From an uncultured Clostridia bacterium (GTDB taxonomy: Bacteria > Bacillota > Clostridia > Lachnospirales > CALKRZ01): a DNA stretch of 32,686 nt. The notes below the pieces were generated by a model, which worked only from the letters and a program-made list of their open reading frames with translations, was not told the DNA's origin and did no database searches. This document shows, piece by piece, positions 1 to 9,188 of the stretch (position 1 is its first letter; every line of letters begins with the position of its first letter). A program made the translations under genes and the position numbers. The stretch covers positions 1 through 32,686 of the forward strand of contig CALKRZ010000188.1 in assembly GCA_937989765.1 (NCBI GenBank), given 5' to 3'.

Positions 1-335
1 AAACGGATATTGATGGATTTTTGGAAGAAATGGAGATTAGTGCAGAAGAAGGTAGTGTGCTGTATACTTTTTTTATAGAAGAACTACTCCAAGAGAAAAG
101 TGTATTGCAAGAGCAATCAAATACAGAAAACTATGAAAAGATGGCAGAAACAGTTCATAATATCAAAGGGGTATCGAGCAGTTATAAGAGTTGGAACGTA
201 TTCCATATTGTGTCGATTATGGATGAACAATGCAAAAAAAGAGATTTCAATCATATACAACAAAATGTGGAGATGCTTGGTAGAATGATAGAAGAAGAAA
301 TTGTAAAAATTAAAGCATATTTTAATATGGAGTAG
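1..335 (+). CDS. C-terminal part of an Hpt (histidine phosphotransfer) domain protein, probably truncated by the window edge
   Basis: Frame of ORF 21..335 is open upstream to the window start; 'VHNIKGVSSSYKSWNVFHIVSIMDEQCKKRD' resembles an Hpt H-x-x-K-G motif; followed directly by a receiver-domain gene. Confidence 0.65.
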   Translation, partial: TDIDGFLEEMEISAEEGSVLYTFFIEELLQEKSVLQEQSNTENYEKMAETVHNIKGVSSSYKSWNVFHIVSIMDEQCKKRDFNHIQQNVEMLGRMIEEEIVKIKAYFNME

Positions 336-345
336 GGGGAATACA

Positions 346-714
346 ATGAGTGTGAAGATCGTTTTGGTTGTAGATGATTCTATTGCGATCAGAAAGCAAG
401 TAAAGATGATACTGGAAAACAAAGGATACCAAGTAAGAGAAGCAGGGAATGAATTGGGTGTGATGAATAATGTGGAATTATATGGCATACTTGCAGATCT
501 TATATTGATGGACTTGTCATTAAAAAATGAAAATGGATTTGATGTGATTTATAATTTGAAAAATCAGGAAAGATATAAAGATATACCTGTTGTGATGCTA
601 ACAGAGAATGCCTCAGCTAGTCAGGTAAAGTTTGCAAAGGATTTGGGTGTACAAGGATATTTGCTTAAACCAATCATTCCAGAGCGGCTTATTCAATGTG
701 TTGAAAAGATATGA
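346..714 (+). CDS. CheY-like single-domain response regulator
   Basis: Receiver motifs: 'VLVVDDS', phospho-acceptor context 'LILMDLSL', 'VVMLTEN', 'GYLLKPI'. Confidence 0.9.
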   Translation: MSVKIVLVVDDSIAIRKQVKMILENKGYQVREAGNELGVMNNVELYGILADLILMDLSLKNENGFDVIYNLKNQERYKDIPVVMLTENASASQVKFAKDLGVQGYLLKPIIPERLIQCVEKI

Positions 715-736
715 AATTAAAATCATTGATGCATAG

Positions 737-778
737 TAAAAAGGATTTCATTTAGTAGATGAGATCCTTTTTACTATA
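737..778 (+). terminator. Rho-independent terminator after CheY-like gene
   Basis: Inverted repeat agtaaaaaggat...atcctttttact with a T-rich 3' arm. Confidence 0.65.
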
Positions 779-877
779 CAAAATGTAGGAGAACACGAAT
801 TAGTATGAAAACAAAGTAAATAAATAGAAATCATTTGAAAAGCTTTACATTGTTATGTATAACAAGTATAATTAAAT

Positions 878-937
878 GATAATATATATTATTAATATCA
901 GATAGATAATGATAATATATATTATCATTATCAGATA
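878..937. promoter_or_regulatory. Fur-box-like operator: 27-bp direct repeat (2 mismatches); second unit is part of the perfect palindrome GATAATGATAATATATATTATCATTATC (905-932)
   Basis: Palindrome read directly; hexamers GATAAT/ATTATC resemble the Fur consensus GATAATGATAATCATTATC. Located about 40 bp upstream of the MCP start. Confidence 0.5.
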
Positions 938-974
938 AGCGTAGTAGTAGAAAACAATATAGGAGGGATTTAAC

Positions 975-2693
975 ATGAAATGGTTCTACGATCTAAAATT
1001 AGCAGTAAAAATCTCCATTCTATCTACGAATTTTATTATTTTCCTTTTGGTTGTGGGGGGATTGGGCACAGCTGCACTGCAGAAAAATCACAGCTTTATC
1101 AAGACTTTATACCATGACCGTTTGATTCCTATATATGATCTAGGAGAAGCTAAGTCTGATTTGCAGGACATACGGCTACAGGTACTAACGCATGTCAATG
1201 CAAAACAAGCGAATGTAAAGCAAACAGCAGAGCAAAATATCGAAGAAAAAGAAGAAGCAATGCTTACGCGCATTGAAATATTTGAGGATACCTATCTAGT
1301 ACCAGCAGAAGAAAAAGGATTGGAAAAATTAAGAATCCAGTATAGTGCATATAAAGAAGTACGACAACGTGTGCTGATCTTAAGCAGCGCAGGAAAAGAT
1401 CAAGAAGCGCAAATGTTGGCCAATACCGAAGGTGCAGCACAGTTTCAAGAGGCGGTAAAGGCATTTGATGATCTGCAGAGAATACAAATGGATGTGGCAA
1501 TAAAGCTTTACGAGGACAGTGAGCAAATCTACTATATGACAATCATTATATTTTCCGTTATTATTCTTATTATCATTGGGATCGGAATCTTTTTGTCTAT
1601 CCTAGTAACTAGAGCGGTAGTATCTCCTGTTCTAAGAGTAACTCATAAGCTTCAAGATATTTCTCAAAGTGGTGGAGACTTAACCCAACGAATCGGATAT
1701 GATAGTAAAGATGAAGTGGGTGAACTCAGCAAGGCATTTGATGGGTTTATGGATAAGCTCCATACGATCATTAGGGACGTGGCTCACTCTGCACAAAATA
1801 TATCTGCATCCAGTCAGCAGTTATCCACCGCCACAGAGGAAACCAATAGAACCCTAGAACAGGTAGCAGAAACTATATCAACCATCGCCAATGGTACTTC
1901 TGATAATGTAGCAGTCGTGCAGGAAACGACTGCTAGTCTGAATGAAGTAGCTCAGTTTGCAGAAGCTACAGCCAAAGCAGGGAAGTCTACGAATAAGGAC
2001 AGTCTCAAAGTACAGCAATTGGCAGAAGAGGGTTCTGTTATCGTAGGGGAAGTAGTGGGTTCTATGAAAGATATCGCCACCTCATCCAATGAAGTGACAG
2101 TACTGATCTACCAGTTAGGTCAATCTTCACAAAAGATTGGAGATATCGTGCAGCTAATCACAGGTATATCAGAGCAGACGAACTTACTCGCCCTCAATGC
2201 GGCTATAGAAGCAGCAAGGGCAGGAGAAGCAGGACGGGGTTTTAGTGTGGTAGCAGAGGCAATCCGTAAGTTAGCAGATGAAACCAATAAAGCCACACAA
2301 GAGATTAGCTTATTGGTAAAAGATAACCAACATAAAACAGAAACAGCCGTTTCTTCCGTGCATACGGTAGAGGAAAAGGTTATGACAGGGGTAGTAAAGG
2401 CAGAGAATGTAGGGCAAAGTATTCAGGAGATCATAACCAGTATCCAAAGCATGGTTCATAAGATTCAGGAGATTGGTACAGCAGTAGGAGAACAATCCTT
2501 GTTGGTGAATGAGATCTCAAAGGCTATGAACTCTATCGCCTCGACTTCGTCAGATACAGCTGCGGGTACAGAAGAAATGAGTGCCAGTATACAGGAGCAG
2601 GTGAGTACCATGGAAGAAATAGAAGCAACGGCAAGTCAACTTTCAGAAATGGCAGAAAAACTCAATATAATTACATCAGGATTTACGATATAA
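975..2693 (+). CDS. Methyl-accepting chemotaxis protein (4HB-like sensor, HAMP, MA signalling domain)
   Basis: N-terminal TM, second TM at '[24 protein letters not shown]', HAMP, hairpin tip '[40 protein letters not shown]'. Confidence 0.95.
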   Translation: MKWFYDLKLAVKISILSTNFIIFLLVVGGLGTAALQKNHSFIKTLYHDRLIPIYDLGEAKSDLQDIRLQVLTHVNAKQANVKQTAEQNIEEKEEAMLTRIEIFEDTYLVPAEEKGLEKLRIQYSAYKEVRQRVLILSSAGKDQEAQMLANTEGAAQFQEAVKAFDDLQRIQMDVAIKLYEDSEQIYYMTIIIFSVIILIIIGIGIFLSILVTRAVVSPVLRVTHKLQDISQSGGDLTQRIGYDSKDEVGELSKAFDGFMDKLHTIIRDVAHSAQNISASSQQLSTATEETNRTLEQVAETISTIANGTSDNVAVVQETTASLNEVAQFAEATAKAGKSTNKDSLKVQQLAEEGSVIVGEVVGSMKDIATSSNEVTVLIYQLGQSSQKIGDIVQLITGISEQTNLLALNAAIEAARAGEAGRGFSVVAEAIRKLADETNKATQEISLLVKDNQHKTETAVSSVHTVEEKVMTGVVKAENVGQSIQEIITSIQSMVHKIQEIGTAVGEQSLLVNEISKAMNSIASTSSDTAAGTEEMSASIQEQVSTMEEIEATASQLSEMAEKLNIITSGFTI

Positions 2694-2694
2694 T

Positions 2695-2723
2695 TAAAAG
2701 AGAGCTCAAAGAGCTCTCTTTTA
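2695..2723. terminator. Bidirectional terminator between convergent genes
   Basis: taaaagagagctc aaa gagctctctttta, perfect arms flanked by A/T tracts. Confidence 0.85.
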
Positions 2724-3104
2724 TCATTCATCCAACATAGTTATTTCTTCTTGATACTTTGGATTTTCCTCAGAGTCAGGAAGAGAATCTATAGAATCAC
2801 AAAGGGATAAGGTTTCTTGAGCTAAAATAGACACAGTGGGCATAAAGTAGGGATCTACTGTGTGAGAAGCTAAAACCATGTAGAGTGAAACATCTGAAGT
2901 CAAGAAGCGTGGTACATTCGAGATATTAAAATGCTGCACTTGAACTAGAGGTTCGTTTTCATTATAAGTAGCCAAAGTATAGGAGGTTTGTGTTTCACGG
3001 CTGATTAAATATGTGTAAGAATCTCGTTCGCAAAGTAGATAGTGGTCTTTATCAATTTGTTCTAATAATGAAAGTAATTCATCCATAGCCATGCCTCCTA
3101 CCAA
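2724..3104 (-). CDS. Uncharacterised small protein (start may be the internal Met, MDELLSLLEQ...)
   Basis: 126-aa ORF (about 120 aa from the internal Met) ending at the bidirectional terminator; 'aggaggcat' context upstream on the minus strand. Confidence 0.65.
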   Translation of the reverse strand: MVGGMAMDELLSLLEQIDKDHYLLCERDSYTYLISRETQTSYTLATYNENEPLVQVQHFNISNVPRFLTSDVSLYMVLASHTVDPYFMPTVSILAQETLSLCDSIDSLPDSEENPKYQEEITMLDE

Positions 3105-3228
3105 TTATATCTCAATTATAGTATAATATAAGAGCCAACTCAATGTTTATATGAAATCTATAAAATATATTTGAGTGAGAAGTGGAAATATATCAGTATA
3201 CTAGAATCATAAAGGAAGAGATGATGAA

Positions 3229-4674
3229 ATGATAAAGTCAGATTTTAATGAGTATCCATTAAGTAGTGAGGTATTAAAGGCAATTAATATGTTGAATTTT
3301 GAAAACCCTACAAGAGTGCAGGCATTAGTTATACCGACTGTGTTAGAGCAGAAGGATATAATAGTAAAGTCTCAAACTGGAAGTGGAAAGACGGCAGCAT
3401 TTGCTATTCCAATTTGTGAATTAGTCGATTGGGATGAAAATAAACCGCAAGCATTAGTGATCGTACCCACAAGAGAACTTGCAATTCAGGTCAAAGAGGA
3501 TGTTTTTAATATAGGTAGGTTTAAAAGAATTAAAGTATCTGCTGTCTTCGGTAAAGCGCCTTTCTATATGCAAGAAAAAGAACTTAAACAAAAAACACAT
3601 GTGGTGGTGGGGACACCTGGCCGTATTATAGACCATATTGAACAAGGGACGCTCAATTTATCCAAAATAAAATACCTTGTCATAGATGAAGCAGATGAAA
3701 TGCTTAATATGGGATTTATAGAGTCAATGAAAACAATCATAAGCAGCGTGTCAAAAGATCGTGTGACGATGTTATTTTCAGCGACAATGCCTAGAGACAT
3801 AGAGGTCTTATGTAAGAGATATATGAAAGAGCCTACATATGTGAAAGTAGAAGAGCAAAATCCAGCCTCAGAAAGAATATATCAAGAAAGATATACCGTA
3901 GAACAAAAAGATAAGATGAAGCTTTTAAGAGATATAACCATGGTAGAAAACCCAGATAGTTGTATTATATTTTGTAATACACAGCAAAAAGTGGATGATG
4001 TGTATAATGAGATGGCAAGTCTAAAGTATACTTGTGAAAAAATTCATGGTGGAATGGAACAAAGGGATAGAGTAAGAGTAATGAAGGATTTCAAACAAGG
4101 ATATTTTAGATATCTGATCGCAACCGATGTGGCAGCGAGAGGGATAGATATAGATAATATTTCACTCGTCATCAATTATGATATACCACAAGACAGTGAA
4201 AGCTATGTCCATAGGATCGGGAGAACTGGACGTATAAGCAAGGAAGGTAGAGCCATTACTTTTGTAACACCTTATGAAGGTAGATTTTTAAATGATATCC
4301 ATCAATATATCGGCAAAGAGATTGCTTTGAAAGAAAGACCTGACAAAGAAGCAGTAAGTGATTCCAAACAGGAATTTGTTGAGAAGACAAATACTACACC
4401 TGAAATCAAACAAACAAAAGGTGCGCCACTAAGCAAAGAAATCATGAAATTACATATCAATGCAGGCAAAAAAACAAAGATGAGAGCAGTAGACATTGTA
4501 GGAACACTTTGCAATATAGAAGGCATCACAGCAGAAGACATAGGGATTATCAATATAATTGATGTATCTACCTTTGTAGAAATATTAAATAATAAAGGTG
4601 AATTAGTTTTTCGAGAATTACAAAACATGACGATCAAAGGCAGACTGCGCAAGGTAAGTAAAGCAGATATGTAA
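3229..4674 (+). CDS. DEAD-box ATP-dependent RNA helicase with DbpA-type C-terminal RNA-binding domain
   Basis: Motifs 'SQTGSGKTAAF', 'VPTRELA', 'TPGR', 'DEAD', 'SAT', 'HRIGRTGR'; C-terminal 'MKLHINAGKKTKMRAVDIVGTLCNIEGITAEDIGIINI...' resembles the DbpA RRM. Confidence 0.95.
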   Translation: MIKSDFNEYPLSSEVLKAINMLNFENPTRVQALVIPTVLEQKDIIVKSQTGSGKTAAFAIPICELVDWDENKPQALVIVPTRELAIQVKEDVFNIGRFKRIKVSAVFGKAPFYMQEKELKQKTHVVVGTPGRIIDHIEQGTLNLSKIKYLVIDEADEMLNMGFIESMKTIISSVSKDRVTMLFSATMPRDIEVLCKRYMKEPTYVKVEEQNPASERIYQERYTVEQKDKMKLLRDITMVENPDSCIIFCNTQQKVDDVYNEMASLKYTCEKIHGGMEQRDRVRVMKDFKQGYFRYLIATDVAARGIDIDNISLVINYDIPQDSESYVHRIGRTGRISKEGRAITFVTPYEGRFLNDIHQYIGKEIALKERPDKEAVSDSKQEFVEKTNTTPEIKQTKGAPLSKEIMKLHINAGKKTKMRAVDIVGTLCNIEGITAEDIGIINIIDVSTFVEILNNKGELVFRELQNMTIKGRLRKVSKADM

Positions 4675-4727
4675 ATACAAGAAAAAAGGATCTGCCAAAG
4701 AAAGTAATTACGGGAGGCGATTTTAGT

Positions 4728-5885
4728 ATGTTGGGGGAAATGTGCAGGGCTTTATTTTTTATTTTTATAGCAGAAATGGGAGACAAAACTCAAATCTTAG
4801 CTATGGCCTTTGCCACTCGTTATAAAACAGAAAAAGTACTGATGGGTGTTTTGATTGGTTCTTTTCTTAATCATGGGTTGGCAGTGCTTCTAGGGGTTTA
4901 TTTAACGAGTGTGCTGCCAATCCACTTCATTCAATTAGTGGCATCTTTTTCATTTATCGGTTTTGGATTGTGGACTTTACACAGCCAAAAAGAAGAAGAA
5001 GGAGAAGACACGAAAAGCAAGCTAGGACCTATGGTCACAGTGGCTGCTGCTTTTTTTATTGGAGAACTAGGGGATAAAACACAGCTTATGGCGATTTCTC
5101 TTTCCACAGAAGCCAAATATCCATATATGATCCTTATGGGAACGACCTTGGGGATGGTACTGGTGAGCAGTGTAGGCATTTTAGTAGGTAGTCGAGTAGG
5201 TAAAAAGGTGCCAGAGTTTGCAGTAAAAATGATTTCTGCTGGGATTTTCTTATTTTTTGGAGTCATAGGCGTACTACAAAAAATGCCACGACAGTATGTA
5301 ACGCTTGTAAATGTAGGTATATTTGTAGCGATACTAACAGGTATTGTATGGATACTCCTAAAGCCATTGTTAGAGGAGAGAAACAATCACAGGATAACGC
5401 CTTTTCAACATATGGCAGCGACTCTTCATATCCATACAGAACAGATTGGAAGGGCTGTAGCTCAAATATGTTTGGGTGAGGAATATTGTGGCAAGTGTAA
5501 GGGGAAGGGGTGTATGATCGGTTTTGCCAAGGCTGTGATTTCTAGCAGTTTGGACAGCAATCAAACATTTCTTCCACAAATATATAACAAACTGCCTGAG
5601 ATCAATCAAGAAAAACAGTATGATCTACTGCTAGTAGCGGATGCATTGGCGGTGACACTCTCCCAATGTTTCAGCTGCGGAACCAGTCATAATAAGCAGT
5701 GTGTTGCCAGTAAAACGAGAGAAGCACTAGAAATGATCTGTTTTGGAGAGACGATTCCTTTTCATGGTATGGTCAGTCAGTATTTGTTTGTGTTGAGAAA
5801 AAAGGATGAAACCTTAGGAAAACGCGTGACCATGAAACTAGAAGAACTGCTCTTTGAAAATAGTCAAGCACAAGAAACTGTATAA
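4728..5885 (+). CDS. GDT1/UPF0016 (TMEM165-type) cation transporter fused to a C-terminal Cys-rich domain
   Basis: Two E-x-G-D-K-T motifs ('AEMGDKTQILAMAFATRY', 'GELGDKTQLMAISLSTEA') in a hydrophobic region, then about 170 aa soluble tail with 'CLGEEYCGKCKGKGC' and 'CFSCGTSHNKQC'. Confidence 0.9.
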   Translation: MLGEMCRALFFIFIAEMGDKTQILAMAFATRYKTEKVLMGVLIGSFLNHGLAVLLGVYLTSVLPIHFIQLVASFSFIGFGLWTLHSQKEEEGEDTKSKLGPMVTVAAAFFIGELGDKTQLMAISLSTEAKYPYMILMGTTLGMVLVSSVGILVGSRVGKKVPEFAVKMISAGIFLFFGVIGVLQKMPRQYVTLVNVGIFVAILTGIVWILLKPLLEERNNHRITPFQHMAATLHIHTEQIGRAVAQICLGEEYCGKCKGKGCMIGFAKAVISSSLDSNQTFLPQIYNKLPEINQEKQYDLLLVADALAVTLSQCFSCGTSHNKQCVASKTREALEMICFGETIPFHGMVSQYLFVLRKKDETLGKRVTMKLEELLFENSQAQETV

Positions 5886-5888
5886 AAG

Positions 5889-6019
5889 CCTCTTGCCCAT
5901 ATAGAAACTTAATTGTAAATATAACAAAGAAGGAACTCTAAAAAGCATATATTTGTCGTACCACATACTTTTTAGATATCCTTCTTTATTACAGTTTGAA
6001 AACTATAAAGGGCAAGAGG
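5889..6019. repeat. Imperfect palindromic (MITE/hairpin-like) intergenic element
   Basis: Terminal 10-bp perfect IR cctcttgccc/gggcaagagg (5889-5898, 6010-6019) plus inner arms aaagaaggaactctaaaaagcat/atactttttagatatccttcttt (5926-5948, 5965-5987). Confidence 0.6.
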
Positions 6020-6185
6020 TTATAATTTTTATAAAAAATAAAAATAGTATTGACATAAATACAGTAGAGTATTATAATATTAAGTGTAGAGTAAAACACT
6101 ACATGATTTATTTTTACCTGGGTAAAATAATCGTACAGCACGCTTGCGATTTACAGTAACAAATCATAGGCGTTAATTTAAGTAT

Positions 6186-6236
6186 AAAATGAAATATCTC
6201 CTTGAGCGAAAACTTTCAAGTAATGGCTTAAGTTTA
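6186..6236 (+). repeat. Partial copy of a dispersed repeat; matches reverse complement of 27755-27805
   Basis: aaaatgaaatatctccttgagcgaaaactttcaagtaatggcttaagttta versus aaaatgaaatatttcctttagcgaaaacttgcaagtactgtcttgcgttta: 44/51 identical by eye. Confidence 0.65.
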
Positions 6237-6324
6237 CTTTTATGAATAACAAATAAAAGAAGGAATTACGAATATTTTACCGAATACAAATATATAGGTA
6301 GTCAATGTAAAGTGAGGTGTCGAT

Positions 6325-6852
6325 ATGCTGAGGATCTTTTATATCTGTTTTGGAACAGGGATTGTATTTACTTTGCTCTCGGTTTTATTAGGGCAGGTAT
6401 TTGATGTAATGGGTATGGAGTTGGATTTAGATTTTGGTGATCTGTTTGGGGGGGGCATCTCACCACTGAAACCGATTGTGCTTGCCTCTTTTGTAACTGT
6501 TTTCGGTGGAGTGGGCATTATAGGCGTGCATAGTGGGATGGGCATTTTGAGCACTACCATCATAGCCTTCGTGATCGCCTTTATGACAGCATGGCTCTTA
6601 TTTCGTTATATCGTAGTCCCTTTGTATAAGGCGCAGAATACGAGTGCTGTAGAACAGCAGTCTTTGATCGGGCATATCGCACAGGTAACTTTGGGCATGA
6701 AAGAAGCACAGTTTGGACGGATGAAATATGTAATCAATGGGAATACTTATACCGCCCCAGCCAAATCTGACACAAAAGAAGAAATCATAAAGGGGTCAGA
6801 GGTTGCCATTGTTGATATACAAAACAACACATTTTATGTGAAAAAAATATAA
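6325..6852 (+). CDS. NfeD-like membrane protein (YuaF type), partner of flotillin
   Basis: N-terminal TM helices, C-terminal OB-like 'LIGHIAQVTLGMKEAQFGRMKYVINGNTYTAPAKS...IKGSEVAIVDIQNNTFYVKKI'; next to a flotillin gene. Confidence 0.85.
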   Translation: MLRIFYICFGTGIVFTLLSVLLGQVFDVMGMELDLDFGDLFGGGISPLKPIVLASFVTVFGGVGIIGVHSGMGILSTTIIAFVIAFMTAWLLFRYIVVPLYKAQNTSAVEQQSLIGHIAQVTLGMKEAQFGRMKYVINGNTYTAPAKSDTKEEIIKGSEVAIVDIQNNTFYVKKI

Positions 6853-6864
6853 GGAGGATGTATC

Positions 6865-8376
6865 ATGCCGGAAACTGCAATTGTTGGAAGTGTAATCGTT
6901 GGAATTATTGGGGTACTATTTTTATTGATCATCAGTGTATTGACCATGTGGAGAAGGGTGCCTCAAGATAAGGCGCTCGTGGTAACAGGATATAGGAAAA
7001 AGGTGATCTCTGGGGGCGGAGGTTTTGTCATTCCGTTACTAGAAAGAACAGACAGCATTTCTCTTGAAAATATGAAGATCGAAGTCAGAACGGGCGGGGC
7101 CCTTACAGAACAAGGGGTCGACATCATAGCAGATGGGGTAGCCGTACTGAAGGTTAAATCCGATAAAGAATCTATATTGTCTGCTATAGAGCAGTTTAAT
7201 ACAGGATCGCTAAAAGGGACGATCGAAGTCATTAAAGATACAGCCAAAGACGTACTAGAAGGAAAGCTTCGTGAGATTATCTCCAAGATGACCGTAGAAG
7301 AAATCTACAAAGATCGAGAAAAATTTGCTTCTCAGGTACAGGAAGTAGCAGCGCTGGATCTAGCCGAGATGGGTCTTGAGATCAAAGCCTTTACTATCAG
7401 GGATATCAAGGATGATAATGGGTATCTAGAAGCACTGGGTAAAAAGCGGATCGCAGAAGTAAAGAGAGATGCCAATATCGCTGAAGCAGAATCCACCAAA
7501 GAAACCAAGATCAGAACGGCAGAAGCGACGAGAGAAGGAGAAGCGGCAAGACTTGTAGCAGAAACGCGTATCGCAGAAGCAGGCAAAGAAAAAGAGCTCA
7601 AGGTACAAGACTATAGAAAAGAGCAAGAAAGAGCAAAGGCAGTCTCTGACTTGGCATATGAGATCGAAGCCAATAAGGTCAAAAAAGAAGTCACAGAAAC
7701 CCAAATGCAAATAGAGATTACAAAGAAAGAAAAAGAAATCGAACTTGCAGAGGCTGAAATGAAGGTGGAGATCACCAGAAAGCAAAGACAAATCGAACTA
7801 GCAGAACAAGAAGCTTTGCGTAGAGAAAAAGAATTGGAATCAACCATCAAGAAACAAACCGATGCAGAAAATTATAGACAAGAAAAAACATCAGAAGCGC
7901 AAAAGTATAAAGATATCCAAGAAGCTCAAGCAAGATCAGAATCTATCAAACTAGAAGGACAGGCAAGAGCAGAAGCCAAAAGACTAGAAGGTATGGCAGA
8001 AGTAGATATTATCAGAGAAAAAGGAAAAGCAGAAGCAGAAGCCATGATGAAAAAAGCGGAAGCGTACAAACAGTACAATGATGCTGCCGTGACGCAAATG
8101 ATTATCGAAAAACTACCAGAGATAGCGAGAGCAGTAGCAGAACCATTGTCAAAAACAGAAAAAATCGTCATCGTGGATTCAGGAAATGGATCAGGCAAAG
8201 GTGCTGCTAAAGTATCAGGGTATGTGACAGATATTATTTCCTCTCTCCCAGAAACCATAGAAGCACTAACAGGCGTAGATCTTACAAGTGCCTTCAAAAA
8301 GAAAGATGTAAAAGAAGTGGTGTCTAGTGTACCATCGGCTTCAATAAACAATGATCAACCAAAAACATCCAAATAA
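6865..8376 (+). CDS. floT: Flotillin family SPFH protein (YuaG/FloT-like)
   Basis: N-terminal TM, SPFH domain 'VPQDKALVVTGYRKKVISGGGGFVIPLLERTDSISLENM', long E/A/K coiled coil, C-terminal conserved region. Confidence 0.93.
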   Translation: MPETAIVGSVIVGIIGVLFLLIISVLTMWRRVPQDKALVVTGYRKKVISGGGGFVIPLLERTDSISLENMKIEVRTGGALTEQGVDIIADGVAVLKVKSDKESILSAIEQFNTGSLKGTIEVIKDTAKDVLEGKLREIISKMTVEEIYKDREKFASQVQEVAALDLAEMGLEIKAFTIRDIKDDNGYLEALGKKRIAEVKRDANIAEAESTKETKIRTAEATREGEAARLVAETRIAEAGKEKELKVQDYRKEQERAKAVSDLAYEIEANKVKKEVTETQMQIEITKKEKEIELAEAEMKVEITRKQRQIELAEQEALRREKELESTIKKQTDAENYRQEKTSEAQKYKDIQEAQARSESIKLEGQARAEAKRLEGMAEVDIIREKGKAEAEAMMKKAEAYKQYNDAAVTQMIIEKLPEIARAVAEPLSKTEKIVIVDSGNGSGKGAAKVSGYVTDIISSLPETIEALTGVDLTSAFKKKDVKEVVSSVPSASINNDQPKTSK

Positions 8377-8410
8377 AAACACGCCTCCTTTAAAAAGGAG
8401 GCGTGTTTTT
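8375..8410 (+). terminator. Rho-independent terminator
   Basis: aaaaacacgcctcctt taaa aaggaggcgtgttttt. Confidence 0.9.
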
Positions 8411-8429
8411 GGGGAAATCTGTTTCTATC

Positions 8430-8612
8430 CTAAATGAGCGCATCCAAATCTTTTAGAGGTACTTCCCTATGTTCAAAAGTCCCATCTAAGGATTTTATTT
8501 CAGCGGTATCTCCATTAGGGTTTAGACCTTTGATCCAAATAGGCTGTCCTTGGTACAGCACTTCTATCACACCTTTTGACACCAAAATGTCGTGAGCTTC
8601 TTCGTACTTCAA
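8430..8612 (-). CDS. H-type small acid-soluble spore protein
   Basis: 60 aa; 'MKYEEAHDILVSKGVIEVLYQGQPIWIKGLNPNGDTAEIKSLDG' matches the SspH pattern; TTG start with GGAGG RBS. Confidence 0.85.
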   Translation of the reverse strand: MKYEEAHDILVSKGVIEVLYQGQPIWIKGLNPNGDTAEIKSLDGTFEHREVPLKDLDALI

Positions 8613-8662
8613 AATAATTCCTCCGCATCTATTTTCAAAATACTTGCGTAGTTATTATTTTC

Positions 8663-8710
8663 GGATCTCAGAAAAAGTATGTGGTAAGGCAAATACTTTT
8701 TCTGAGATCC
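8663..8710 (-). terminator. Terminator hairpin downstream of the ACT/PaaK unit
   Basis: 18-bp perfect IR ggatctcagaaaaagtat/atactttttctgagatcc. Confidence 0.7.
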
Positions 8711-8753
8711 TTATTTTCCATTTATCTTAGGTCTATACGATGAATTTTGTTGA

Positions 8754-9176
8754 TTAGAATACGATATCATCAGCCTTCATCAGTTCCATCTTATGTTGTT
8801 GAAGCGCCTCCACTGCTTTTTCGGCCTCATCGGTGCGGATGACTACCGAGGCTCGCTCGTTCACTGCAAAGGCATACATATATTCAATACTGATCTCATG
8901 ATCGGATAAGATGCGCAGTGCTTTAGATAAAGCACCAGGGGTATGGGGAACGACTAGGCAAATGACATCCGTTAGGCTTACAGAAAAGCCTTTCTCTTTT
9001 AGGCACTCTACGGCAGATAGTGGATCTGAGACGATTACCCGTAAGATGCCATATTCTGATGTATCAGCGAGGCTAAAAGCAGACATATTGATATTGTGCG
9101 CTCCCAGGGTTTCTGATACTTCGGTCAATCTCCCTGCGGTGTTTTCTAGAAAAACAGAAAGTTGTTTTATAATCAT
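8754..9176 (-). CDS. Tandem ACT-domain protein
   Basis: 'KQLSVFLENTAGRLTEVSETLGAHNINMSAFSLAD' and 'VPHTPGALSKALRILSDHEISIEYMYAF'; adjacent to PaaK as commonly seen. Confidence 0.9.
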   Translation of the reverse strand: MIIKQLSVFLENTAGRLTEVSETLGAHNINMSAFSLADTSEYGILRVIVSDPLSAVECLKEKGFSVSLTDVICLVVPHTPGALSKALRILSDHEISIEYMYAFAVNERASVVIRTDEAEKAVEALQQHKMELMKADDIVF

Positions 9177-9188
9177 AGGACTTCCTCC

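Noticed and set aside
4931-5386. 151-aa antisense ORF within the GDT1-like gene
   Set aside because: Fully opposite a well-supported membrane protein gene; no RBS or domain evidence.
5953-6159. ORF of 68 aa (TTG start)
   Set aside because: Overlaps the palindromic element 5889-6019, no convincing RBS and no recognisable domain.
7426-7791. Long antisense ORFs in the flotillin gene (also 7332-7601, 7611-7850, 7926-8351)
   Set aside because: Antisense to a repetitive E/A/K coiled-coil coding region; composition is a by-product of codon usage.
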